From: Cycas panzhihuaensis
Taxonomy: Eukaryota > Cycadophyta
Assembly (NCBI GenBank): GCA_023213395.1
Contig: CM041465.1
Location: forward strand, 60,581,741-60,645,740
Length of the DNA: 64,000 bases
Direction: 5' to 3'
The position numbers were made by a program, and so were the translations under genes. Positions 41,818-52,200 of the stretch are shown here, piece after piece; position 1 is the stretch's first letter, and every line of letters begins with the position of its first letter. The notes beneath the pieces are model-generated. The model made no database searches and was not told the DNA's origin. It saw only the letters and a program-made list of their open reading frames with translations.

Positions 41818-44800
41818 ATTCTGTTCCCCTTAAAATGATACTTCGCCCTTGAAGTATTGAGAATTGCTTGTAGCTTGGTCTAATCTTCCAACTACCACCT
41901 GCTAAATCATGTATGTCATAAAGATTTGGCTTGATCTTGCGCCTTCTGTGGAACTTTGCTGGCAAGCGTCTTGAATTTGTTGATGTTTGTTCTTGGGCCC
42001 AAGTACATGTTGTATCTTGTTTTGTATTAGAAGGATCTTGCGACCTATGAGGTGTCTCAGATGTCTCGTCCTGGCCTTACCTTGTGTTTGCACATTTTAT
42101 TTTCAAATGGGATGGTTTATGAAAAGAGAAGTGAAGATTTTGTGAAAAGAATTGATCGTAAGGGTCATGGATTGATGATTGATTGTTGTGAAAAAGAAAA
42201 GAAGAGGTGGGATGATGAATTGAGATTAAGCATAGCTTTGGAGTCATAGGGAGAAAGAGTGACATTTGAATGAAGATAAGAATTTGTGCAATGCTTATTA
42301 GACCACAACACTTCCTTAGAAGGAAAAATGGAGGAGGGATTAGTGATAGATGTTATTTATGAAAAAAAGGCTTTAACAGGTTTTTAGGAATGGTATTCAG
42401 GCAAAATGAAAGATTCAATCGAAAAAAACAATCTTGATAATATGGAATTGAAGGGGTTTGGGAAAAGCTAGATTGAGTTTTGTAAGGGGTAATACTAAGT
42501 GATGGAACCTGATGAACGGATTGAAGTTGTAGAATATCTTGTTGATGATGGTCTATAGGGGGTGAAAGGAATACATAAGTAGAGAGTTGAGCTATGATTG
42601 CAAAGGGAATTGGGATTTGCCCTATGAAAAAAATAAGTTAAGGGGATTAGGAGTATGGCAAACTATGGGATGGGGAAAATAGGTTTTCTCTATTGCTATT
42701 GATCTTAGGAATGAAAGAGGACAGATAAAACTAAGAAATGAGATGTGCATGTGCAAAGTAGGATTTGGATCCATGTTGAGTACCTTGTGGGTCTCACTTG
42801 GATGTTTGACTCCCTCTGCCTCCTATATAGGCTCTTCCTCAATCTGTTCCTTATCCATTTGGTCTTTTCTTGTCTACTTGTTAATGACTTCTTGTTGCTT
42901 CAATCTTGATTATTCATTATAGTCCTTAGCTTTAACTTGTGCTTTGTTGGTGTTAGATTCATCTCCAAAATGTTGTGTTTTTACCTCTTTTTGTTTTGGG
43001 ACTTCAACCTTGTTATGTTGTAGCTCTTATCTTGATTTTTCTTCAGGCTCCTATGGTGGTTCGTGTATCTCTCTATCAACGGTCGTTTCTTCTTCTTTTA
43101 TTACACTCTTGTCTGGCTGCTTTGATTCTTTGGTAATTTTCTCACAGCCCCAAAATGCTAAGCTGAAATCTACCTTAAACCAACCCCAATCATGGGTGAA
43201 TCTTTCTTTAGACGAATTTTTATACCATTACTAATCTTCACCCTCCAAGTACTATTGGATGCCATAATCCTCGAATTTTGTCTTCGGTGAAAGTCCACAT
43301 TGCGTTTCAACATGTTAAAGCCAATCTGTAGTTGTTATGCCTTCTCTTGGGCCAAATGGCTTAATATCTTAGACTTTGCATGTTATGTGCAAGTATTACT
43401 ACAGTTGCTTTGTTGTCTTTGCTGCTTTTGCCAAGTCTGATTGAATTGTCATTTTTCCCTTTTGAAACTAAAAGGTGCAACTTCAAAGATTAAAATTTGT
43501 ATCATTCGCTAGTCTAAACTATCACATATGACCACTAATAATAATCTTCTCTGAATCAAAAATCCAATCATTCAGACAAAATCGAAATCCGATACCTGGT
43601 TGAAAAGATATTAACGAGAGAAGACATCTTTTTATCAAAATAAAATTGGATTCATTAGAACTTTAACACCTTTTGTTGCTTAGCAACTGGTCATAGGAGA
43701 TGCTGCATATGACTAGGGCCAACAGACCTCAAATGATAATTCAATCCACTTAAATCACATAAAAGCTTTGAAAAAAAAAACCACTCTAAGTTTCAAAAAT
43801 TCAGTTGCACATAATTTTGACTAGTCAATGATGAATTTAGACATTGTAAATCGATATGAAACTCCAAATTATAGATTGCATGATGGAATATTAGTGAAAT
43901 CGATTAAACAAAGATCAAATTCTTCAAAACAAAACTTCTACAAACTCGATTATGGCATCGACATGCAAAGGTGAATAGGATAATAAGGAATATACACGAT
44001 TAACTTAATTTAATAAATCGAACTTCACAATAGCAATCCTTCAAGATGAAATCCTGACAACAATAGATATAAATCTCTCTAGCGAATAGGAAACTTTAGA
44101 GAAATGACATAGTTCTTCATGCAGTAGGGCATAGGGTTAATAGGCAACTCACAGAGTGCCACCCGAAAAAACTCAGACGAGAAATCACTCATATAGACTT
44201 GGGGAAAATGACTCCTTAATATGAATGGTATGTGTTGTAATTTGTTAGCAGTTAGGGTTTGACAAAAGAATTTTATATGGAGAGAATAGATGTAGACGAA
44301 TTCCTTTAATGGCATGGCTTCTCCAAACAATGAGGAACAATGGCTTATGGCTGGCCAATTTGATAACGATGGTGAAATATTGATGGCCTGCCATAATGAA
44401 TAGGGCAAAATACAATCATGTGACGTAATCACTATCTCTTCGCAGAGGAAGGCAATTCTTCAGTGGAGCTTGATGGAGACAGATAGATTATAAGGGGTTT
44501 TCATGACAATGAAAAGGGCACAATGTCGCAATCTCCTTTTTCGTCACACGATGCACAAAGGTGCTTCTCTTCACAGCTTTCAAAATGGTGTAAAACACAC
44601 TAAACAAAACAATGGACTCATTGATCTTCACCTTAGTTCCAATAATTCATTAGCTATTTCACTTGCAGGGTTATATCCAACAACTACACCCTCTTAGCTT
44701 GAGGTACAGGTTCAGATGGGGGACTCCAACTAGGACGCCTTTGCTAGCCAATGCATACAACCTACAAATAGACCTTCAATCTAAAACATCTTCCATGGCG

Positions 44801-45019
44801 CCCACGCTCAGGTTTCTTTCCTTTTTTGTTCTTAGCGTAAACTAGGATTCTTCAATCTCTTTGCTTCAAGGCAGAATACAAACTCATGAAGAGCACGGAT
44901 CACTCAGGAGGGTGTGACACGACGGTGGCAGAGGACAATGATGGCAGTCACATTTAAGTCTTCATGGCACGAGCAATAATCTTCAATGCAATTATAGGAA
45001 TAGGACAGAATTTCACCAT
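41818..45019 (-). other. Element F internal region, no clear genes
   Basis: On the minus strand near 43230-43280 an open stretch starts MASNSTWRVKISNGIKIRLK and breaks after about 31 codons; acidic and Lys-rich translations follow down to about 42930. I do not recognise a domain. Other open frames (44079-44432, 42944-43234) have no similarity I can name. Could be a captured host fragment or decayed gag. Confidence 0.45.
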
Positions 45020-45031
45020 GCTTTGATACTA
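45020..45031 (-). promoter_or_regulatory. Element F primer-binding site
   Basis: On minus, TAGTATCAAAGC, two transitions from the iMet PBS TGGTATCAGAGC, two bases inside the 5' LTR end. Confidence 0.8.
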
Positions 45032-45033
45032 GA

Positions 45034-46604
45034 TGTAGTGGACCCACTTGCAAACAACAGAATAGAAGCAATATTTCTAGCAAATCACAACGATACCTCA
45101 CAATATTTCACAGCATAATATATATGTTTGCTGCAAAATTTTCTTACACAAGGGTAATAATTTCAACAATACATTCGTTTTGTAGCACATAATATCTTCA
45201 TGAAATATCATGCAACAGATAATAGGACTCACAACAAATAATGTACACAACGCTCAATTCAACAGATATATGAACCATTCATACACACATTGATAGTAGA
45301 AATAGAATAATAAATAATATTAATAGAACAATATCACCTGATACAAAATGTCCAATAACTTTAACCTTCTTCGAGGCAAGTCTAGCAAATAATGCCTATG
45401 TACCATGATAGGACAAGAGTCTTACATGATTTTTGGGAGTGATTAGTATGCAAGAAAGCACCAAACTCAATTAGTAAGATGAAATGGTGAAAGAGAAGAC
45501 TTATGTCTACACTGAAGTGGTGTTGGAAAAGATAAGAAGTGAGAAATTGACCATAGTTTAAGCTCATTAGATAGTGTAGTTTTTTGAGTTGTAGTTTTAT
45601 CCTCGTTGTAGAGGGATATTTATGTTACAAGATGTGAAAGACTACCATAGTTTAGGCTATTTAGTAAATGAATTTCTCAAAGTTATAGTTTATAGTTAGA
45701 TGTATGGTCCCCTTTTAAGCATGTAACTTTTGGAGCTCAAGGCGATCAAGGGTGGAAACACAATATGCACCATTCTCAAGATCTTCAATGACGAGATAAG
45801 GTCCTACCCACTTGGGGGCAAACTTTTGTTGTTTGTCATGAAGATACTTGAGCTTAAGTAACTTGTCATTAACACAAAACTTGAGAGGTCTCAACTGCCT
45901 ATCATGGGCTACTTGAGCTCTAGTTTTTGAATCCAAACTGTTTTGTAGGGTAGTCAAGTGTGTTTCATCCATTTTCTCTAATTCTAATTGATGTGCTTCT
46001 CTCTAGCATTCTTCTTAGTGAAATGTTTCAAGAAAACATGTAAAGATGGGATTTCTACCTAAAGGGGTAGAATGGCTTTAGAGCGGTAAAGAGAATGACA
46101 TCATCTTCGTTGCATTCTTGACAGAGGTTTGATAGGCCCATAATGTAGGAAGTAACTAAACATGCTAGTTTTAATGGGAGCTAGCCATAGTTTTAGCCAA
46201 GATTCTTACTAATATTTTGTTGAAGGATTTAACTTGCCAGTTAGCTTGAGGATGATAAGGCGCTGGCAAACAATGAGTAATGTATAATTTCTTGCATAAT
46301 TTAGCTACCTCTGAGTTACAAAATGAAGTTCCATTATTAGTGATAATAACCCTCCAGCAGGCACAAGGCCCTAATGGCGCGAGACTATTATTCCAATACA
46401 CAGAATTCTCTAAGGCTGTGTTACAAATGAGGAAGGATCCTCTATTTATAGTCTTCAAAATCAACCTCTTAATTTTTCCTCCAAAAAACGAACTTCATAA
46501 TAAAATAAAGTAATGATTATTCTTTTAATTCTTCTAAGAACCGACTTCATAATAATAATTTCTCTTATAAAATCAACTTCCTTTTTTATTTTGGGAATGC
46601 TACA
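45034..46604 (-). repeat. Element F 5' LTR, split by fragment E
   Basis: Pieces 45034-45390 and 46345-46604 together match the 3' LTR. The right piece ends GGGAATGCTACA, followed by TSD ACTTA. On the plus strand it includes CTCTATTTATAG (about 46438). Confidence 0.85.
45391..46344 (-). mobile_element. Fragment E: 3' end of another gypsy element inside the F LTR
   Basis: The minus strand reads an integrase core fragment from 46344 (VIITNNGTSFCNSEVAKLCK, then APYHPQANWQVKSFNKIL with the catalytic-Glu position changed) to 46171, and an integrase C-terminus at 45715-45972 (KFAPKWVGPYLVIEDLENGA). A purine tract AAAAGGGGACC follows at about 45705-45715, then possible LTR start. Neither edge has a TSD, so it is a truncated fragment. 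Confidence 0.78.
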
Positions 46605-46869
46605 ACTTAAAGCATCTTTGGGAAGTACTATGAGTTCTAGAAGAAAACCAATTCTTCACAAATGAGTCCAAATGCACTTTTGGACAAACAAAATTGGAAT
46701 ACATAGGCCATATCGCTACCCAATTCAGAGTTAAGATGGATCCCAAAAGGGTCTAAGCCACCATAAATCGTTGTACACCAATCAATGTCATAGATGTTAG
46801 ACATTTTCTAGGAACAACCGGATTCTTGCAACATTTTATTAGACGATATGCAAGCATAGCAACACCCTT
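46605..46869 (+). pseudogene. Element D reverse transcriptase, 3' part (first copy)
   Basis: KHLWEVL, ESKCTFGQTKLEYIGHIATQ, RHFLGTTGFLQHFIRRYASI: the RT thumb and connection of a gypsy element, continuing from 41207. Ends at ATPL where copia sequence begins at 46870. The second copy of this stretch is at 59246-59516. Confidence 0.88.
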
Positions 46870-47379
46870 GTTCTCAGACTCTGATTGGGCAGGTTGCCAA
46901 GATAGCAGGAAATCAACCTCGGGATACTGTTTTTCCCTTGGTTCAGCAGTTGTTTCGTGGAGTTGCAAGAAGCAACCCAATGTTACCTTGTCCTCCACCG
47001 AAGCAGAGTACAAAGTTGCAGTCAATGCAGCCTGTGAGGCTATCTGGTTACGACGGATTCTTGGGGAACTTGGACTTGAGCAGGGTCACCCCACCAGGAT
47101 ACATTGCGACAATCAAAGTGTGCTCAAGTTAGCTAAGAATCCAGTCTTTCATGCACGGACAAAACACATCGAGGTTCACCATCACTTCATCAGAGAGCAT
47201 GTTCAGAATGGTGAGATCAACCTCCAAAGATGCACCAATGGACCAACAGAGGAGCGGATAATGACATCTTTACCAAGCCTCTTGGTAGAAAAAAGTTTGT
47301 AAAATTCAGAGATGGTCTTGGTGTCCGACTTAACATTGTAAACAGTAAGGGGGGGTATTAAACCTTATGTTTACATGTT
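46870..47379 (+). mobile_element. Ty1/copia 3' fragment (RNase H to LTR start) inserted in D
   Basis: Begins TTCTCAGACTCTGATTGGGC, identical in position and nearly in sequence to H1/H2 RNase H (FSDSDWAGCQDS, STEAEY, KHIEVHHHFIREHV). It continues through the purine tract (GTAAGGGGGG) and the first bases of the LTR (TTAAACCTTATGTTTACA), then abruptly returns to gypsy sequence. A comparison with the uninterrupted copy (59517: ACACCCTTG then ACAAACCTCAC) defines the insertion. A small internal replacement (about 47229-47247) is absent from H1 and H2. It has no LTR ends and no clear TSD. Confidence 0.9.
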
Positions 47380-47880
47380 ATGAACCTCACAAAGAAGAAA
47401 GCATACATTTGGCACGATCTAACAAAAAAGGCTTTCCAAGGATTAAAGAATGCCATGGTCATAACCCCTATCTTAGCCATGCTGGACTTCTATGAACCAT
47501 TCGCTCTGGAATGTGATGCACCTGGAATAGGATTAGGAGCACCTCTTCTTCAAAATCAATGACCCATAGCTTATGCAAGTTGGAAACTAAATGCGCAAGA
47601 AAGATTAAAACATATTTATGACAAGGGAATGCTTGCAATTATGCATGCCATCCACTATTGGTGACAATAATTACTAGGTAGCCAATTCTTGGTCAAAATG
47701 AATCATAAGAACGTTAAGTATTTTTTCAATCAAAGCTCCTTATTGAGCGAACAACAAAAATGGGTAAGCTACAAGCCTTTGATTTTGATATCATCTATAG
47801 GAAGGGAAAGGAAAATGTGGTTGTAGATGCATTATCTGGGATTTTAGAACAATCAACATGCCAGGCTATCTTAGTGGTCA
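47380..47880 (+). pseudogene. Element D RNase H (first copy)
   Basis: LTKKKAYIWHDLTKKAFQGL, LECDAPGIGLGAPLLQNQ (RNase H start), NAQERLKHIYDKGMLAIMHA, YRKGKENVVVDALSGI. Several stops. Confidence 0.88.
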
Positions 47881-48520
47881 AACCCAACTAGACACACGAG
47901 TTAACACAAGAATTCAAGGAAGATTTAGCATCACAACAAATACTCCAAAAAATTCAAGAAGGGATATAGACAAATTACGAATTGCGAAATGATTTGATAT
48001 TACATTGGGGGAAGATCTTCATCTCTCATACCCTTAATATTCAAGGAGAAGTTCTTCCAAGAAGCTCACATAACACTATTGATAGGGCACAAGTATTGAT
48101 AAAATATATTGCCAAATCCGTAATATATTTTTCTAAAAGGGATTAAAGGTAGACCTTTATAAGCTTGTTTTTAAATGCAACACTTGTCAAAGAAATAAAA
48201 GTGAAAGTATCAAAATTCTAGGATTACTTCAATTGTTACATGTGTCAGAACAAAAATGGGAAGAAATATCAATGGATTTTTTCACAGTTTAAACTAGATT
48301 AGAGGGCAAAGATTTGATATTTGTTGTATTGGATCAACTAACCAAATATGCACACTTTAGATGTATGTAATCTATAGTTGAGGCTAGCCAAGTCATCAAT
48401 TTATTTGTTAAAGAAATCCACAGAGCACATGGTTTTCTCAATGTCATAGTAAGTGATTTCGATCGAAATTTCACAAGCAACTTTTAGCAAGACATGTTTT
48501 GACCAATCGGAACTAAGTTG
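47881..48520 (+). pseudogene. Element D integrase, truncated (first copy)
   Basis: Linker, then core motifs in broken frames: WEEISMDFFTV (about 48262), VVLDQLTKYAHF (about 48325), IHRAHGFLNVIVSDFDRNFT (about 48415). Cut at 48520 by the element C LTR. The homologous copy at 60000-60660 continues beyond this point. Confidence 0.82.
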
Positions 48521-49387
48521 TGTGTCATGCACCTATTCATCTACAAGTCATTCACCAACGAATAAGGCAAGCACAAGGAATACCTATCATGATGCAAAAT
48601 ATAATATCATTAGAAACAGGGAATTGTGTTTGGTTCTCTCACAACCAAACGTAGACTCCGCAATACACAGAAAGTTGACTAGCAAGTCGAGCCTACAACA
48701 ATGAGATTCTTGCAAAATAATGCTCAAGTCTTTCCCCTCCCTTGTGTACCCCTTTTTACATTGTCCCATTCTTATTTATTTATGACATTTCAATGGTTTC
48801 AACCATCGTTGGTTACAACCTAGAATAACTGATAATGGTTGGCTTTCTCCCTCATTACATCAATTTGTACCAAAAAATACATCTAAATTACTTTCGGATT
48901 ATAATCCTTATTTGTGATCTGCTTGTAATTGTGTTTTGACTGTGATCAACTCATGATCTTGACTACGATCTGCTCATACTTGCAACCTCGACTGTGATAA
49001 GCTCGCACTTACAACCTAGACTGCGATCAGATGACAACCACGAGCCGAACTGCGATCTACTTGCAATCACGACCCGAACTCACGAGCCCAACTGCGATAT
49101 GCTCGCACTCTTGACCCCGACTGTGATCTGCTCGTACTCGCGACCTCGACTGCAATATGCCTATGACCAACTACGATCAGCTCGTAATCATGACCTTAAC
49201 TGCGATCTACTTGTATTCGTGACTTGAGTCGCAATCTGTTTGTGATCGTAATCCGGCTGCAATCTGCTCGCAATCACCCCCCCAACTGCAATCTGCTCGC
49301 AACTCGACTATAATCTGTTCATGACTCGATTACATTCGTCTACAATCTTTCACATTTTCAAAGTTCTTTTTCAAGACTGTGTGTGCA
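48521..49387 (-). repeat. Element C 3' LTR
   Basis: On plus from TGTGTCATGCACC to CTGTGTGTGCA (867 bp). Purine-rich GACGGGGAAGATGTGTGTGGG lies just inside on minus (about 49396-49416). Confidence 0.92.
48900..49325. repeat. Tandem repeat array in element C 3' LTR
   Basis: About 14 degenerate copies of a 25-30 bp unit with plus-strand core ACTGCGATCTGCTCGCA(A/C)T, alternating with CACGACC. Rich in CpG and CTCG. The equivalent array in the 5' LTR is at 58555-58995. Confidence 0.88.
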
Positions 49388-49528
49388 GTTTTTCCCACAC
49401 ACATCTTCCCCGTCACAAAACCAACAAGTGCCCTCACTTGTTCGAAAAGAAAAAAAATTTTTTTTTCACCTATTCCTCACCCCCCCCTAAAAAAAAAAAA
49501 AAAAAAAAAGTTATTCACATATCATCTA

Positions 49529-49883
49529 TGTTGAAGTTGCCATTGAACCAAAAGATCCGAGTGGAATTTATCCCGCCACAACCCACAAACATGCCAGGCT
49601 CGACCTAGGTCGAGGACACCCACGAAGCCGATTAAGGATGGGTTGGAAACACCCGAGGGTCCGGCGGGATACTCCAACACTCGCCCCCATGCCGAACTTG
49701 AGGTGATTCGAACACTGGCTTCGGCTCTGATACCATGTTGAAGTTGTCATTAAACCAAAAGACTCGGGTGGAATTGATCCCGTCACAACCCACAAACATG
49801 CTAGGCTCGACCCAGGTCGAGGACACCCATGGAGATTAAGGACAGGTTGGAAACACCCGAGGATCTAGCGGGGTACTCCAACA
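49529..49883 (-). mobile_element. TRIM: complete miniature LTR retrotransposon
   Basis: 355 bp with two LTRs (49529-49679 and 49736-49883, each TGTTG to CAACA) and a 56-bp interior. On minus the interior begins TGGTATCAGAGCC, an exact iMet PBS directly after the 5' LTR, and ends CATGGGGGCGAG, a purine tract next to the 3' LTR. Perfect TSD ATCTA at 49524-49528 and 49884-49888. No coding capacity; it must have used another element's enzymes. Inserted between the extra ORF and the 3' LTR of C. Confidence 0.95.
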
Positions 49884-49889
49884 ATCTAA

Positions 49890-51740
49890 CTCCTTGCGCA
49901 ATTTATTCATTGCTTGCCAAATATAGTTTGTACCTGGTTTTGCAATAGTTGGTAGAATTCGAATTCCCTCTAACCGACAATGATCCGCAAGAATTGCGAC
50001 ATCTCTTAATGCATCTAATTATGCTAATGTCAGTTTTTCTCCCCTGTGCAACCTTTGAATCTCTGTCGTTGTCTCATTGTACATCTGTTCCCTGTCAAAT
50101 CTTGCTGCAAGTGACATCGTGGTCTAAAATTTATTCGCATGTGTTGTGCTTTTCTCTATCTCGAGTATCCATTCACCCAACTTATAAATTACTTCGTGTA
50201 ATCCTGGGGGAATCTCCTGGTGAAAACGATTCTTGAATACTTGTAGTTTATGATTGATCACGTCGGTACTTTTTACCCAGGTAAAAATAAAAATTTTCAA
50301 ACATTCTAACCGAGCTTCCGAAGCTGCTAGTTTCTCCTCTAGCCGCTGTATTCTTTGCATGTTTGGTAGCAATCTTCTGTTTCTTTGTTCTAGTTCTGTA
50401 ACCAGTTGTCTGGTTACTTTTGTTAGAAAGGAAGTCTTCCACTGCGTGACATCTTGTGGGTTGCAGCTCATCGGGTTGAGGCCTTCCTCTAGGAAATTCT
50501 CCAATTGATCAAATTCCACCTCAAGCGATTGATTATTTAATATTTCCAAAATCTTTTGCTGTCTTTTTTCTACTACCGTCATCCTTCTCTTTCACTTCTC
50601 TTCCTCCTCATGCCTTAGAGGCTCAGCCACTCGGGGTTCTTTCTGTGGTACATTCGGTATCGAGACTCTTTTGTGGTACATTCAACTGCACAAGACTCTT
50701 TCTCTAGTTGTTTGGCTGCGCGAGGCTCTTTCCCTGACTGCTCCACTAGTTCCTTGGCCATGGCAAGTTCTTCTCTCATCTTCTACCTCCCTCTTTGTAT
50801 TTCAACTCTTTTTTTTCCTTTTCTTTCTTCTCTTGCTCTTGCTCCATCGTCTATGCCTGCAAGGTCGCCTCTACTCATGGCTTCGACTTCTCTCTTGACT
50901 GGGTGCGGTTGAGGGGTAGTGGCCTGCCACTTTTGTTGGAGCCAAGACATAGCATGTTCTTGTAATCATTTTAAGGGTAAAGAGCCTTGTCCACGCTCCC
51001 TCGCGAACAACTCCTTCCATTTTGCTAGCAGAGGTTGTCCCTCTTCTAACTCTGGAAACTAGATACCCAAACATTGTGAGAATAACAATCCCTGTAACAA
51101 AGTAGGATAGAAAAACAAAACAGATTGGGTAGCACTTTTAACTGCTTCTAAATTCTTCAAAATATTACTAGAAACAAATCTATCCCAATTAAATTGTTGT
51201 CCCTTTATGACCCTTACCAATATAGTATGCAAGTGACTTGGAACAAAGGAATTCTTTTGCCCAAGCATCACTCTGGTAAACAAGAAATGTGCTATCCACC
51301 GTATTTCCAAGGATGTTATTCCTGAAATTCTGACTCCCGAGCTAGAGACAAGGGATTCTTTAGCTCCAATTTCGTATGTCTCCTGCTCCTTGGGAATTTG
51401 TTTGTCCTTCAGAATGTCTAGACCCTGCTTCGGTAGTCCTGTGACCTGTGCAATGGCTTCAACTAAGAAATCTAACAAGGTTGGGCGTTGCGCTACCATA
51501 GACATAACTATTGACAAAAAGCTGTATACATTTGGAAGAACACCAACCCAAATGTACCGGTATCGGTGCAAACTTGCTGCAATCAACCTCTTTCTACACT
51601 CATGTTCTAGCTACATTTCCAGCCATTGCCTTCGAATCGATTCATCATCAGATTCGCTAAATGTAACTATCATCCACTCTAATTCCATCGTCGCCATTGC
51701 CGCACTGGTTCACCTGCGCTTGTGATTTCGGCAGTATTAT
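49890..51740 (-). pseudogene. Element C extra post-integrase ORF, function unknown
   Basis: Starts on minus near 51690 (MATMELEWMIVTFSESDDES), then after a stop the open frame 51059-51586 (AHFLFTRVMLGQKNSFVPS, QFNWDRFVSSNILKNLEAV, LLQGLLFSQ). A charged, frame-broken linker covers 50600-51058. 50124-50582 carries KTSFLTKVTRQLVTELEQRN with a likely coiled coil (RIQRLEEKLAASEARLE), and the C-terminus to about 49900 carries EIQRLHRGEKL and ILPTIAKPGTNYIW. Every block is matched in element A at 10202-11852. Family not recognised. Plus-strand ORFs here are shadows. Confidence 0.75.
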
Positions 51741-51939
51741 GGTTACTATTGTTTAAAGAAATAACCATAACTACTCTTCTTCTCTTGTCTTGTCGTAATT
51801 ATGGAAAGGCAACCCTTTTAGATTGTGATCAGTTTGTCCTTTGATAACAGTCACTTCCATATCTTTTTCGGATTTGGTGCCATGCACTAGCTTAATTGCT
51901 CTGCCGTGGGTCCTCCTTTTAATGAGGAGGTAACTACTT

Positions 51940-52200
51940 TGTTAGTTTTTATCATCGATTGCAGCCTTAATTATCCCCATCGTGGGTCTGCGTTCTGATG
52001 ATGTGGCAAACACCACATGCAACCTTAATTTCCCCATAATGGATCTTGTCTTTTGATGATGTAGCCATAGTTGTCTACAACCTTAAATGCCTTGTCATGG
52101 ATCCTCCTCTTGATGATGTGGCAATTACTATTTGACTTTAGCGTCGATCGCACCCTTAATTATCTCCTCATGGGTGTGCCTTTCGATGATGGCAACAATT
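51940..52200 (-). repeat. Tandem repeat between integrase and extra ORF of element C
   Basis: Three to four copies of a roughly 59-bp unit, recognisable on plus by CCTTAATTNTCCCCAT...GGGTCT/GGATCT...TGATGATGTGGCAA at about 51965, 52022, 52081 and 52152. Partly overlaps the integrase end. Confidence 0.7.

Larger units (their letters stand above)
41208..46604 (-). mobile_element. Element F: LTR element without recognisable coding, inserted in D RT
   Basis: Minus orientation: 5' LTR at right (45034-46604, containing fragment E), PBS at 45020-45031, internal 41818-45019, a purine tract TTTTAAGGGGAACAGAAT (41818-41835, minus) and 3' LTR 41208-41817. LTR ends TGTAG and CTACA. Perfect 5-bp TSD. The 3.2-kb internal part shows no convincing gag or pol on either strand, so F is LARD-like or very decayed. 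Confidence 0.9.

Noticed and set aside
44079-44432. 117-codon minus-strand ORF in element F as a gene
   Set aside because: No recognisable domain, no supporting start context, and composition like the surrounding decayed sequence.
46870-47379. Independent copia insertion by integrase
   Set aside because: It lacks LTR ends and a TSD and starts within RNase H, so a normal integration event is not supported.
48900-49325. CRISPR-like array of 25-30 bp units
   Set aside because: Units drift without constant repeat/unique spacer structure, and a matched copy lies in the partner LTR of a plant retrotransposon. The context is eukaryotic.
50671-50912. Plus-strand ORFs with hydrophobic runs (possible membrane or signal peptides)
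   Set aside because: They are antisense to the charged, purine-rich linker of the element C extra ORF; antisense of Lys/Glu codons gives Phe/Leu/Ser runs.
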